A stretch of DNA of 64,000 bases, from positions 1 through 64,000 of the forward strand of contig CANMDE010000002.1 in NCBI GenBank assembly GCA_947496535.1, written 5' to 3'. The translations under genes and the position numbers were made by a program. A model generated the notes under the pieces. The model searched no databases. It was not told the origin of the DNA and was given only the letters and a program-made list of their open reading frames with translations. The stretch is from an uncultured Paracoccaceae bacterium. Lineage in GTDB: Bacteria; Pseudomonadota; Alphaproteobacteria; Rhodobacterales; Rhodobacteraceae. Positions 1 to 9,077 of the stretch are shown in pieces (the stretch's first letter is position 1; every line of letters begins with the position of its first letter).

Positions 1-326
1 CCTGATCAGAAAGGCGCTCGCGCTCCGTTTGATGCCGCACTTTCTGCGCTCGCAAACGTCTGTTTTTCCACAGAATCAGCGGAAACCGGTCATTCGCTGC
101 GAATGCAAAATAGTATTGTTTAATCCCTAGAGCGGACCTTTCCTGCAGATAAAAACGATCTCCGGCGAACCCGTAGACTTGGCCATTGGTTAGCGAATGT
201 TCCTATGCTTCTTGTTGTTGCAGTTGGATTAGTTAAATTTCTGTGTTTCGGGAAACAAATCGCTCGCTCTATGATTGAGCCTCCAAATGCAATCAACACA
301 TACGGGGGTGCTTTTTCATGTACCGG
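1..326. other. Left-edge non-coding stretch
   Basis: No credible coding frame. This is downstream of the minus-strand ABC transporter operon that begins at 3746. I see no RNA gene and no hairpin followed by a T-run. Confidence 0.5.
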
Positions 327-1106
327 TCACCTGGTGTTGGCGTAAAATGCGATGCGACGCTCTAGATACTCCACAAACCCTATGATTGTGAAGGCCAACG
401 CAAAGACAACGAGGATCAGTGCCCAAAAGCGCTCCATGAGGAACATGGAGAGATATGTGCTGAAGAGCCCGCCAAAGCCTATCAGAGCGATCACGATTTG
501 GCCGACGATGACGCCTTTCACCGCGCGCACGACAGCCAAACGAACACCAGTGATGATCTCGGGCAATGCGGCGGGGATGACGATCCAGAAGATGGCCTGC
601 ACCTTGGAACAGCCAAACACACGTCCCATTTCCACCAGTGAGGGCGAGACGCGGGTGACGCCAGCCTGTGTGTCGATGATGACCACCCAAATTGCAAAAA
701 GGACCACCGTCGCGATGACGGTCGCGTCTCCGATCCCAAAAATAGGCATCAAGGCTGGGATAACAGCGGTTATGGGCGCCGAAAGGAAGATATTTACCCA
801 AATCGACAATAGCTTGTCGGCGCGTTTGCTTAACCCCATCAGGATACCAATTGGAATACCAACACCTACTGACAGGCCCAGGCCGATGAGGAAGGTGCGC
901 GCCGTCATGGCGAATGCGTCCCAAAACACAGCTTGAGACAACAGCTCCAAGAATGCGGTCCAGATACCTGAAAGCGGAGGGAGAAGCGTCATCCACCCCA
1001 TTTGGCCAGTCAATTCCCAAAGGCCTGCCCAAAAGATCAGGGACCAGAAAGGCGAAGTTGCAAGCAACCTCTTGTACGGATATTTTGCGGAAGGATTACT
1101 CGACAT
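327..1106 (-). CDS. ABC transporter permease, NitT/TauT type (SsuC/TauC-like)
   Basis: Inner-membrane permease of about 259 residues, the usual size for the BPD_transp_1 permeases of nitrate/taurine/aliphatic-sulfonate importers. Several hydrophobic segments are visible, and the cytoplasmic loop that docks the ATPase lies around residues 165-190. It is the last gene of a four-gene minus-strand operon (binding protein, permease, ATPase, permease) and its start overlaps the end of the ATPase gene by 11 bases. Two different permeases imply a heterodimeric channel. The substrate cannot be read from sequence; this transporter family also carries pyrimidine precursors, phthalates and other aromatics. 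Confidence 0.85.
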   Translation of the reverse strand: MSSNPSAKYPYKRLLATSPFWSLIFWAGLWELTGQMGWMTLLPPLSGIWTAFLELLSQAVFWDAFAMTARTFLIGLGLSVGVGIPIGILMGLSKRADKLLSIWVNIFLSAPITAVIPALMPIFGIGDATVIATVVLFAIWVVIIDTQAGVTRVSPSLVEMGRVFGCSKVQAIFWIVIPAALPEIITGVRLAVVRAVKGVIVGQIVIALIGFGGLFSTYLSMFLMERFWALILVVFALAFTIIGFVEYLERRIAFYANTR

Positions 1107-1893
1107 AGCGTCTCAAACTTCCCCAAATCTCATCAACCAACTCGACATAATGCGGCTGTCGGCGGATCACGTCCACATCGCCCTTCCGGTCGATATCGGG
1201 CCGCACGATGCTGGCAATCTTGCCGGGTCGGCCGGACAGGATGACCACCTGATCGGCCAGATAAACGGCTTCTTCGATGGAATGGGTGACGAAAATCACG
1301 GTCTTCCGTTCGACCTTCAACAGCTCAAGAAGATCCTCCTGAAGTTTGCGGCGCATTTGCTCGTCGACCGCTGAGAACGGTTCATCCATCATCAGGATAT
1401 CGGATTGAACGCAGAGCGCGCGCGCCAGACCCGTTCTTTGCCGCATGCCGCCGGACAACTCGTGCGGGTATTTGTCTTCAAACCCTGAAAGACCGACTTC
1501 AGAGATGTAATGCCTGGCAGTTTCATGGCGTACCTTGCGAGGGACACCGCTGGCGCGTAAGCCAAAGGCAACATTGTCGAGCACTGTCGCCCAAGGCAGC
1601 AAGGCGAAATCCTGGAACACCAAAGCCCGGTCCCTGCCAGGCCCGTCGATGGCTGTGTCCCGAACCGTAACAGTGCCTCGGTTGGGCGTCACAAGACCCG
1701 CGATAACCTTCAAAAGTGTGGTCTTGCCGCATCCGCTCGGGCCGAGCAGTGCGGTCAATTGACCTTCAGGGATATCGAGGGAGACGCCATCCAATGCGAC
1801 TGTGCCATTCTCGTATTCCACGCCAATGTCCTCGGTCTTCAATATGACATCGAGATCATGGAGAGTGGAGGGCGTCATTGTTGCATCTTTCAT
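1096..1893 (-). CDS. ABC transporter ATP-binding protein, NitT/TauT type
   Basis: Nucleotide-binding subunit of the importer. Walker A (GPSGCGKTT), the signature LSGGMRQR, Walker B (ILMMDEPFSAVD) and the switch histidine (FVTHSIEEA) are all intact. I place the start at 1893 because that ATG overlaps the upstream permease's TGA as ATGA, the arrangement used elsewhere in this operon. A longer frame to 1932 runs inside the permease gene. Length is about 265 residues, normal for the family. It couples ATP hydrolysis to the two permeases encoded on either side. Confidence 0.88.
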   Translation of the reverse strand: MKDATMTPSTLHDLDVILKTEDIGVEYENGTVALDGVSLDIPEGQLTALLGPSGCGKTTLLKVIAGLVTPNRGTVTVRDTAIDGPGRDRALVFQDFALLPWATVLDNVAFGLRASGVPRKVRHETARHYISEVGLSGFEDKYPHELSGGMRQRTGLARALCVQSDILMMDEPFSAVDEQMRRKLQEDLLELLKVERKTVIFVTHSIEEAVYLADQVVILSGRPGKIASIVRPDIDRKGDVDVIRRQPHYVELVDEIWGSLRRYVE

Positions 1894-2693
1894 TCCTTTG
1901 ACCCCACGCCAAACAACCGGTCTTCGACCCATTGCAGAAGGCTCAAGGTGATGGCTGCCAACGCGAGGATAGACACGATGGCCGCGAACATTTTGTCATA
2001 GCGTGCGATGGATCGGTTGTAGGTGATCAAATCACCGATGCCTGTAGGCGTTATCAGCAATTCGGCCAGCACGATCCCAATGAAAGCGCCTGAAACGCCC
2101 AGTCGGAGTCCTGCAAATATCATCTTGCGCGCTGATGGCAGGATCACCAAGCGGATCGTATCCGCACGAGACAGCAAAAAACTTCGCGACATTTCGAGCA
2201 GGGATTTGTTTGTGGCTTGGATTCCTTTGTAGGAATTCAACGCGACCAATGGCAGGCCGAGAATGACGATGGCCACAACTTTCGACGTGTCGCTGATCCC
2301 ATAGACGTAAGTGAGCATTGGAATGATCGCAGAGACTGGCGCCGTCTGAAGAATGACCAAAAGCGGCATCAAGAACCACTCTGCCCCGCGGGCCAACCCA
2401 ATTGATACGCCAATGATCACGCCGCCAAAGACCGTAATCGTCAGCCCGGTGAGCAGCGGAGGCAGACTATCGGCATAGGCGATGGCAAGCTCACCGCTCA
2501 TCAGCATGTGCCAGATCGCCAAGCTGACTTCGCTCGCGCGTGGGAATGCGATGCTGAAGCCTGTGAGGCTTCCAAGCTCCCAGATTGCAAAGACCAGCAA
2601 GAAGGACAAGGTGCGCCATGCCAAAGTGCTGTTAGCCAGCGTCTGCCAGTTCAGAATGGTCGGAGTTGAATGCGTTTTAAGTGTGTCTGCCAT
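1890..2693 (-). CDS. ABC transporter permease, NitT/TauT type (second)
   Basis: Second membrane subunit of the importer, about 267 residues with six or so hydrophobic helices and a permease loop near residues 170-200. The frame stays open to a GTG at 2744. I prefer the ATG at 2693, just before the first region that looks like family sequence, but the ribosome-binding site is weak for both. It lies 75 bases downstream of the binding-protein gene and is coupled by ATGA overlap to the ATPase. It is clearly different from the other permease in the operon, so the transporter is probably a heterodimer. Confidence 0.82.
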   Translation of the reverse strand: MADTLKTHSTPTILNWQTLANSTLAWRTLSFLLVFAIWELGSLTGFSIAFPRASEVSLAIWHMLMSGELAIAYADSLPPLLTGLTITVFGGVIIGVSIGLARGAEWFLMPLLVILQTAPVSAIIPMLTYVYGISDTSKVVAIVILGLPLVALNSYKGIQATNKSLLEMSRSFLLSRADTIRLVILPSARKMIFAGLRLGVSGAFIGIVLAELLITPTGIGDLITYNRSIARYDKMFAAIVSILALAAITLSLLQWVEDRLFGVGSKE

Positions 2694-2768
2694 TGCCTCG
2701 CCGGGAGCGTTTGCACCAAATGTGGCGACCGCATTGGCCGCCACATCTGATCTGTCATTTTGTGCGCG

Positions 2769-3746
2769 TTATTGAGCGGCTTCGATAAATTTGAATGTCC
2801 AGAAATTCTCGGGGATGAGGTCAGATGCATCACCTTGCAAACCACCAGATTGGGTCAGAAAGTCAAAATCACCCAAGGCAGCCGGCAAACCGCCACCATC
2901 TTCAGAGAAGAGCCCAGAGCTTACGGCGGTCTCGTAGTATGGCGTGATTTCATCAACCAGTTCCTGTGGAAGGTCAGGCAGAAGCCCCATCTCTTCCCGC
3001 AGCCGTGCAGGCAAGGTCGGATCCGCATTGATCTCCGCAGCCGACCTCTTTAGCTCCTCCACAAGGATCTGAACATGCTCGGCGCGTTCTTCGAGAAAGT
3101 CGGTGCGTGCGAAAAGCAAACTGTCTGAGCCATCGACATCACCCAGTTCCAAAAGGCCGAAACGATCAGGGTCTTCCGCCAACAACAAACGTGTGTTGGT
3201 TATGTCGAGAAACGTGGCGTTGATCGTCCCCTGCCGCATCGCTACCGCGCGTACCTCTGAACCAGGTACGAAGCTAAGCTCGGAGAATTCAATGTCGTGG
3301 ATATACTCCATGTACCGAGAGATGGCTTCTGTGCCCGAACCTCGTGCGTGCACGGTGATGGGCTGACCGTCGAGGTCCTTCCAGGAAGTCACCTCGGCTG
3401 TCGCAACAACCGGGAAGAAGGCCAAACGCCGCAACTGGTAGAAGTTGCGCACGGGCGACTCCGCGCCCAGCGTTTGCATGGCAGGGTAGGCCGATCCGAC
3501 GCCAACCTCGACTTGCCCGTTCAGGACCGCTTGAAACACCAGATCGTCTGACTGCAAGGAGATCACTTCGGCCTCGACCCCACGCTCGCTCGCGCGCTCA
3601 AAGGCGATAAGATGGATCAAGCTTTCACCGGTGATCGTGTCAGCCTCTGCGAAAGTGATGACTTCGTCGGCCAATGCAACGCTAGCCAGAGCCATTGAGC
3701 CCGCGAACGTTGCGACAGACACCATTTGTCGTGTTTCATGCCACAT
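2769..3746 (-). CDS. ABC transporter periplasmic substrate-binding protein (NMT1/SsuA-like)
   Basis: Secreted binding protein of 325 residues. The N-terminus has a hydrophobic signal ending in ALADE, with cleavage likely after residue 26. The body has the two-lobed NMT1/TauA-like fold pattern (for example a VGSAYPAM segment and a HARGSGTEA segment that would line the ligand cleft). A good ribosome-binding site (AGGGA) lies 6 bases before the ATG. First gene of the importer operon. Its upstream region contains palindromic sites resembling the one in front of the SDR gene at 5617, so the GntR protein at 4812-5492 may control it. Confidence 0.85.
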   Translation of the reverse strand: MWHETRQMVSVATFAGSMALASVALADEVITFAEADTITGESLIHLIAFERASERGVEAEVISLQSDDLVFQAVLNGQVEVGVGSAYPAMQTLGAESPVRNFYQLRRLAFFPVVATAEVTSWKDLDGQPITVHARGSGTEAISRYMEYIHDIEFSELSFVPGSEVRAVAMRQGTINATFLDITNTRLLLAEDPDRFGLLELGDVDGSDSLLFARTDFLEERAEHVQILVEELKRSAAEINADPTLPARLREEMGLLPDLPQELVDEITPYYETAVSSGLFSEDGGGLPAALGDFDFLTQSGGLQGDASDLIPENFWTFKFIEAAQ

Positions 3747-3795
3747 AACATTTCCCTGTCATTTTTAAGAACGAACTGCCCTTGGGGATCAAGTT

Positions 3796-3951
3796 AATGT
3801 ATCCAAAAACAGCTTTTATGCATTCATTGAATGACAATGTGTATTTTCAATCAAGAAATTTGTGCAAAGATTGGAGGGTGCTCGCGTTCATGCGCAGGTC
3901 GGCTGGATGCACGCGCTGATGCTTTAGAAATTTGTTTTAATTGTATAAAAT
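3796..3951. promoter_or_regulatory. Upstream region of the ABC operon with two GTATAC-type operator-like sites
   Basis: Bases 3940-3951 read ATTGTATAAAAT, one mismatch from the palindrome ATTGTATACAAT. Bases 3796-3807 read AATGTATCCAAA, nine of twelve matches. GTATAC-centred palindromes are typical targets of FCD-family GntR regulators, and one is encoded 0.9 kb away. A related half-site lies upstream of the SDR at 5573-5584. The assignment is inference from motif resemblance only. Confidence 0.4.
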
Positions 3952-4079
3952 GTCTTTTCATCTATCAAAAGAGGCTATGAGGCACCTTTGCAGTTCGATT
4001 TTTCTGCTCAATCAAGGGTCCGAATCTGAGGCCCGTGCCCAAAATTGTCGCGCCTTTAGGGCGACGACACTCGTATGCG

Positions 4080-4802
4080 TCAGTCTAGATTGGCTACGGA
4101 AGGGCCCCACGGGGCAAGGGAACCGGTCTCTGCGCCAATCGCCCGAAGGCACCCCCAAAAGGTCAACGTGACTGAGTCGAGGACCGGGATCTTCGTTTCA
4201 AGTTCGACCTGCTGAGCGATCGCCGCTCCCGCTAGGTTTGTGCACAGGATCACCACCGCCTCCGCCCCATCCGATGCAACGGCACGCGCGGACTGGGCGA
4301 TGCATTCTGGCACGACCTCTCCAAACGCGAAGTTGTCGGTGATGTCGAAGTGCCGCTCTGCGACGCAGCTATGCCCTTCATCCGCGAGGTTCTTTATAAT
4401 CCGCTGTTGCATACCGTTCTTGTATGGCGTGACCAAACCAATACGAGTGACGTCGAGCTTCGCCAACGCCTCCAAGATCGCGAGCATCGAGGTCACCGCC
4501 GGGTAACCGGTTCTCTTTTGAATTCGATCGACAAGCGTGCGATCTCGCTGCACGCCCAGCCAGGCTGCCGCAGTACCGTTCCACGCAATCACGTCGGGCC
4601 GGACATGTGACAAAAGCTCAAAGGCGTTCATCATTATGTCGTCTTGAAACTGAAGGTCTGTTCTATCGTCATCGTCGATTTGAAGAACTTCGACACGTCC
4701 AAAATGCAGATTTGTGTCAGGCCGTGATTGCGCCATACGCATACACCATGGTTCGACCACGGTGTTGGACGAAGGTGTCAACATTGCCAATCTAACAACC
4801 AT
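4080..4802 (-). CDS. Asp/Glu racemase superfamily enzyme, arylmalonate decarboxylase/maleate isomerase-like
   Basis: A 240-residue protein of the maleate cis-trans isomerase/arylmalonate decarboxylase family. It starts with the family signature LTPSSNTVVEP and carries one catalytic cysteine in ILCTNL near residue 188. The first cysteine of the usual Cys-Cys pair is absent: where isomerases have a CTS-type segment this protein has WNGTAAAW. Arylmalonate decarboxylase likewise has only the C-terminal cysteine and uses the GT loop as an oxyanion hole, so decarboxylation is a reasonable guess. It starts 9 bases after the GntR gene and is surely co-transcribed with it. Substrate unknown. Confidence 0.75.
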   Translation of the reverse strand: MVVRLAMLTPSSNTVVEPWCMRMAQSRPDTNLHFGRVEVLQIDDDDRTDLQFQDDIMMNAFELLSHVRPDVIAWNGTAAAWLGVQRDRTLVDRIQKRTGYPAVTSMLAILEALAKLDVTRIGLVTPYKNGMQQRIIKNLADEGHSCVAERHFDITDNFAFGEVVPECIAQSARAVASDGAEAVVILCTNLAGAAIAQQVELETKIPVLDSVTLTFWGCLRAIGAETGSLAPWGPSVANLD

Positions 4803-4811
4803 TTCAGATAT

Positions 4812-5492
4812 TTACACTGCCATCTCAGGAAGAACCGCAAGCAAATCGGTTAGGTCATTGCCTAACAGTTTAAGGTGCGCGCTGGCCGCTTCCTTTGCGG
4901 ATTGCCCATTGCTTTGATCAATAGCGAGTAGGATTGCTTGGTGTTCATCTATGGTGTCTCGCATCCGTCCCGGCTGGTAAGTTACGCGCATACGGTAAGG
5001 TGCCAAGCGCCGGCGCAACCGTATGGCTTGATCGGCAAGGAATTTGGTGTGTGCGAACTCATAGAGCTGGTCGTGAAATTCTATATTTACACGGTAGAAC
5101 TCATCCGGATCAGACGCTTCAAGCGTTGCGATCAAACGCTTATGGGTTGCGTGTAAACGGGCGCGTTCGTCCTTCGTGGCACGTCGCGCGGCCAACTCAG
5201 CACACATACCTTCAAGGACGGCCATCAAGTCAAACATCTCGATCAACATCGACGCGGAAACCCGAGCCACAATTGCGCCCTGCCGCCCTCCGGCTTCCAC
5301 CAAACCAATGGCCACAAGCGCGCGTATGGCCTCTCGCACCGGCGTGCGCGATACCCCAAACCTTTTTGCCAGCTCGGTTTCGTCAAGCCGCTCGCCGGAT
5401 GCAATGCGCCCGTCGATTATCATCTCTTCAAGTGTGTTGCAGAGCAGGTCGGTTCGCGTGCCAACGACGCGTGTAGGGGATTGTTGGTTCAT
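4812..5492 (-). CDS. GntR-family transcriptional regulator (FCD type)
   Basis: A 226-residue repressor or activator. The N-terminal winged helix-turn-helix covers residues 12-78 (ELAKRFGVSRTPVREAIRAL is the recognition segment). The C-terminal FCD ligand domain contains a metal-binding-type histidine set (FHDQLYEF, DEHQAIL and SAHLKLL). It is transcribed divergently from the SDR at 5617 and directly ahead of the decarboxylase-like gene, the usual position for a local pathway regulator. Its likely operators are the GTATAC-centred sites at 5573-5584 and upstream of the ABC operon. Confidence 0.9.
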   Translation of the reverse strand: MNQQSPTRVVGTRTDLLCNTLEEMIIDGRIASGERLDETELAKRFGVSRTPVREAIRALVAIGLVEAGGRQGAIVARVSASMLIEMFDLMAVLEGMCAELAARRATKDERARLHATHKRLIATLEASDPDEFYRVNIEFHDQLYEFAHTKFLADQAIRLRRRLAPYRMRVTYQPGRMRDTIDEHQAILLAIDQSNGQSAKEAASAHLKLLGNDLTDLLAVLPEMAV

Positions 5493-5572
5493 CCTGCCTC
5501 CAGATTAATCACTGCAGTTCTTTCTCTGCCGTATTGCGCCGAATGTCTAGTCAAACATGCACAGATCGATGT

Positions 5573-5584
5573 ATTGTATACTGT
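5573..5584. promoter_or_regulatory. Candidate GntR operator in the gntR/SDR divergent region
   Basis: ATTGTATACTGT contains a perfect GTATAC core and matches nine of twelve positions of the palindrome ATTGTATACAAT. It lies 33 bases before the SDR ATG, where a repressor would block RNA polymerase. The proposed regulator is the divergently encoded GntR protein; this is inference. Confidence 0.45.
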
Positions 5585-5616
5585 AAGACAATTTAATGCA
5601 TAACAAAGGTAAGGGC

Positions 5617-6396
5617 ATGGATCTACGTCTAGCAGGAAAGGTGGCGCTTGTAACTGGCGCGTCCAAGGGCATTGGGGCAGGGTTGGCGCGCGCTTTGGCG
5701 GCAGAGGGATGTCACTTGCACCTCGCTGCCCGCAACGGTCCGGCCATGACGAGCCTCGCTGAGGAGCTTAGGTCGGGCTTTGGCGTTGACGTGCATGTGC
5801 ATGAAGCTGATTTGGGCTCGAGTGCCGCAATGGTCGAGCTTGACGCCGCTGCCGGCGACTATGACATATTGTTCAACAATGCAGGCGACATTCCCGCGGG
5901 GAGCATCGAAGATGTCTCTGATGAAGACATCAAGACTGGCTTTGACCTCAAGGTCTTTGGCTACATAACCCTTTCGCGGGCCTTCTGGATGCGACGCAAG
6001 GGGCGTGATGGCGTAATTGTCAATGTCATTGGCAACTCCGGCGAAAACTGGGACGCGGCATATTTTGCAGGCTCAACTGGGAATGCAGCCCTTATGTCCT
6101 TCACGAAGGCACTCGGCGGGCGCAGTTTGAACGAAGGCATTCGCGTTGTGGGCGTGAACCCGGGACCCGTTGCCACGGACCGGATGATCAAGATCATGAA
6201 GCGCAAGGCAATCGATATGCTCGGCGACGAAGCTCGATGGCAGGAATTGAACGACAAATACCCGGGTAAGCGGCCAGCGACCGTCGAGGAAGTTGCAGAC
6301 CTTTGCCTTTTTCTGGCGTCGGAGCGCGCCGGATACATCACAGGTACTATTGTCACAATTGATGGCGGCATCGCCGCGCGCGGATCAGTGATTTAG
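5617..6396 (+). CDS. SDR-family oxidoreductase with atypical active site
   Basis: A 259-residue short-chain dehydrogenase/reductase. The Rossmann cofactor motif GASKGIG (residues 15-21) and NNAG are intact. The catalytic tyrosine sits in YFAGS, so the lysine of the classical YxxxK pair is replaced by serine; a serine is present upstream in VIGNSGE. The C-terminal IDGG motif is normal. The ATG at 5617 is preferred over 5596 because GGTAAGG lies just before it. Divergent from the GntR gene and probably controlled by it. It may act on the product or precursor of the decarboxylase-like enzyme. Specificity unknown. Confidence 0.82.
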   Translation: MDLRLAGKVALVTGASKGIGAGLARALAAEGCHLHLAARNGPAMTSLAEELRSGFGVDVHVHEADLGSSAAMVELDAAAGDYDILFNNAGDIPAGSIEDVSDEDIKTGFDLKVFGYITLSRAFWMRRKGRDGVIVNVIGNSGENWDAAYFAGSTGNAALMSFTKALGGRSLNEGIRVVGVNPGPVATDRMIKIMKRKAIDMLGDEARWQELNDKYPGKRPATVEEVADLCLFLASERAGYITGTIVTIDGGIAARGSVI

Positions 6397-6918
6397 GAAC
6401 GTCGGAGATATGGACCCGATCAAATAATTTGTGCACCGTTCCGTGAGAGTTTATCGTGAAACGAAATCCCGAGCGCATTGGCCTTGCTACACCGTGAAGT
6501 TTGAACATTTGGTTGGCTTCCGGTCTAGACCCGAAACGACACGGTATAGATTAAGTTTGATCCAGTTTCTGTTTTGCGGGGAGCGGCTGCCGTGAGTCTG
6601 AGGTATCGATGCCCCGTTACGAGCGAACAACTGCTTTCTGAGGGCTCCTTATCAAGTTTCGTTTCTGTTACCGACTGCGTTGCAGTGACTGCTCCGCAGA
6701 TCAACGGATTGTCAACTTTGTGTCCCATCGAATAGCAAGATGCTGGGCCAACGCATCCTGCATGGCTTGGGGCTGATGGCGCTGGCAATGTTTGTGATCC
6801 CAATCCGGGATAAGGGCCGTCCTTGATGATCGAGACTTCTGGGCTGATCTGGATGCTGCGAGATGGATAAATGTCCGCGGCTGCGAGGAGTGTTAAGCAC
6901 AACGCGCCAGTGACGCAA
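6397..6918. other. Intergenic region with a possible degraded repeat
   Basis: Lies between two convergent genes. A minus-strand frame of 154 codons (6525-6989) runs through it but has no ribosome-binding site, overlaps the SDR gene and shows no recognisable domain. The string AGGGCCGTCCTTG near 6812 matches tails seen near 18755 and 47567 next to the dispersed repeats, so part of this stretch may be an old member of that family. Confidence 0.35.
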
Positions 6919-7866
6919 TCAGAAGGCCCAGCTGAATCCCGTAGCCTCTTCCGACACTTTCCACAGCTCTTCCATGACCCCTTTGTCATAAGCGTGGGGA
7001 TTCAGCGTGCCCGTGCCAACCGGTCCGCCCGTTTGCATCAACCCCGTCGGACCGTAAAGCGCACGTTGCTCCAACCCGTCCTCGGTCGCGCACATGATCT
7101 CGGGGTAAGCACCTTTCTCGGCGGTTTGAACCATCGGCGTCTTACTCATCAGCCACCACGTCAACCGCGTCATGAGACCTCCACTCGTGCTGATCAGTGA
7201 TGTCGCGGAGGCACCGGGGTGGCAGACGTAGACCTGAACGTTCGAGCCTGTCCCCTTCAGGCGATCCTGCAACTCATAGGCAAACATCATCTGGGCCAGC
7301 TTGCTCTGGCTGTAAACAGGATTGGCGCTGTAGTTCTTGTCCCAATTCATATCATCGAACTGGATGGTTTTGAGCCCCATGTTGTAGCCGAGGCTGGCGA
7401 CAACGACGATGCGGCCGTTACTGGCTTCGATCCTATCAAACAACATCCCACACAGCACAAAATGACCGTAGTGGTTTGTGCCAAGTTGGCTTTCAAAACC
7501 ATCGGCGGTCAACTTCTGTGTCGGTACTTGCGCGATGGCCGCGTTGCAGATCAGCGCGTCGATTTGGGGAACCGTTTTCATCACCTCTTCTGCGGCGGTG
7601 CGTACGCTTGCTAAATCAGACAGGTCCATACGTACAAAGCTTACATCGGCCTCCGCACCAAACTCCTCTTTCAGCTCTTTGACAGCGACGGTTGATTTCT
7701 CCGCGCTGCGGTTCAGCATCACCACCTTGGCATCCTTGGACAGAAAGGTACGTGCGGCCTGGAAACCAGCACCTGCGTTAGCACCTGTGATGACGTAGGT
7801 TTTTCCTGCGAGTGATCCGAGGCGCTTTGGCGTCCAGCCTTTCGGTCCGAATGTCGTATCTGCCAT
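6919..7866 (-). CDS. SDR-family oxidoreductase, retinol dehydrogenase/protochlorophyllide reductase-like
   Basis: A 315-residue NAD(P)-dependent dehydrogenase. GANAGAG (about residues 29-35) is the GxxxGxG cofactor motif, CNAA replaces NNAG, and the catalytic YSQSK is intact. The length and the C-terminal tail resemble the retinol dehydrogenase-like branch rather than fatty-acid reductases. It is transcribed divergently from the broken AraC-type gene at 8036, which presumably once controlled it. A GGAG-type ribosome-binding site precedes the ATG. Substrate unknown. Confidence 0.85.
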   Translation of the reverse strand: MADTTFGPKGWTPKRLGSLAGKTYVITGANAGAGFQAARTFLSKDAKVVMLNRSAEKSTVAVKELKEEFGAEADVSFVRMDLSDLASVRTAAEEVMKTVPQIDALICNAAIAQVPTQKLTADGFESQLGTNHYGHFVLCGMLFDRIEASNGRIVVVASLGYNMGLKTIQFDDMNWDKNYSANPVYSQSKLAQMMFAYELQDRLKGTGSNVQVYVCHPGASATSLISTSGGLMTRLTWWLMSKTPMVQTAEKGAYPEIMCATEDGLEQRALYGPTGLMQTGGPVGTGTLNPHAYDKGVMEELWKVSEEATGFSWAF

Positions 7867-8035
7867 CGTGTTGCTCCTTATGACGTTGGCACATCAACCG
7901 CGCGGTGCATGTTGGTGTCTTGAAAGTGTAGATAGCTCTCGCTGATCCCTAGAAATAGACGGGATCGTCGCGAATACTTGCCTGATTGTCTCAGTTGGGT
8001 TGCCAGCGCAGATTCCGCGACACTAAATTGACCGC

Positions 8036-8928
8036 ATGAGCAAACAACGTATCAAACAGCTTATCGAAGACCGCACTGACCAAGACGGTTTGACGGAAAC
8101 CGGCATTCAGGGGGTGCGTCTGTTTCGGGCGAGACAGGCGATCCCCTGTGTTCCGGCCGTGTATGAACCCAGCGTCGTGGCCATCGTGAGCGGATCCAAG
8201 GAGGCCGTTCTGGATGGCCGCAGATTCGTTTACGACGACAGACAGTACTTGTGCTGCCCGATGTCGATGCCTGTGAAGGCCGGACACCTAACGCATCCAT
8301 TGATGATCCTCTCTATGGTGTTTTCATTTCGCTGAATCAGCGAGTCATGACGGAATTGGCCTTAGAGATGGAAAACATCGGGGGCGCTCTTCCTGTGGTC
8401 AAAGGCGGATTGCGCGCGCAGGGGATCAGGATGGCAAAGTGGGATGAGGGTTTCACCGATGCGCTGCTGAGGTTGCTGCTGCTTGGGGCAAATCCAATGG
8501 ACGCCGAGGTTCTTGCGGACTCCCGGTTGCGCGAGCTGTACTATGCGATCCTGCAAGGCGAGGCAGGCATATTTGCACGGCAGGCCTTTGGTGCAGGTAA
8601 CGCCATTGCACGGTCCATTGCGCATGTGTCGTCCCATTTGGATGCGCCAATCTCTATTGATGAGATGGCGGCCCGTGCAGGCATGAGCCGCGCCGTTTTT
8701 CATCGCAAGTTCAAACAGGTCACAACAATGGCCCCTATCCAGTTCGTGAAATCAATGCGCCTCAACAACGCCGCCATGAAAATTGCCGGGGGGATGACAG
8801 TAAACGAGGCGGCAATTGGCGTGGGATACGTCAGCCCGTCTCAATTCAGTCGCGAGTTTAAACGCATGTATGGACAATCGCCGCGACGATGGAGCGACGA
8901 CCACCATGTTGCGATTGGTAGTGCTTGA
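8036..8928 (+). pseudogene. AraC-family regulator interrupted by a one-base frameshift
   Basis: Two overlapping frames together encode one AraC regulator of about 297 residues. The first (from 8036) covers the start of the AraC_N ligand domain through PMSMPVKAG. The second (to 8928) resumes with TPNASIDDPLYGV and holds the rest of that domain plus two helix-turn-helix motifs (IDEMAARAGMSRAVFHRKF and NEAAIGVGYVSPSQFSREFK). A single missing base around 8280-8288 joins them exactly. It is either a recent inactivating deletion or a sequencing error. It is the likely regulator of the divergent SDR at 6919-7866. Confidence 0.8.
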
Positions 8929-8970
8929 ACGGTGGTTATGTCTGCGCATTCTGTGAGTTCGCCCCGCAAC

Positions 8971-9060
8971 AGATTTTGCGCCGATGGTGAACGCCTGGTA
9001 GGCGGGCTGCAACCGCAGCATCGAGATGACAGGGGGAACGACAGCAATGGGTCGCCTGCG
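8971..9060. repeat. Dispersed intergenic repeat, copy near recombinase 1
   Basis: Contains GCGGGCTGCAACCGCAGCAT at 9002-9021, whose GCTGC...GCAGC arms form a short hairpin. Related segments occur at 18690-18765, 19080-19242, 47490-47580 and 54470-54643, all intergenic. The preceding CAGATTTTGCG is shared with the copy near the second recombinase. Confidence 0.6.
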
Positions 9061-9077
9061 AACACGGCCCAACGGCG

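Noticed and set aside
352..936. 194-codon plus-strand frame opposite the first permease
   Set aside because: Mirror of a well-supported permease gene; composition (many Arg/Thr/Met) is typical of antisense frames.
6525..6989. 154-codon minus-strand frame after the SDR
   Set aside because: Overlaps the SDR gene end, lacks a ribosome-binding site, and its sequence has no recognisable domain or normal codon pattern.
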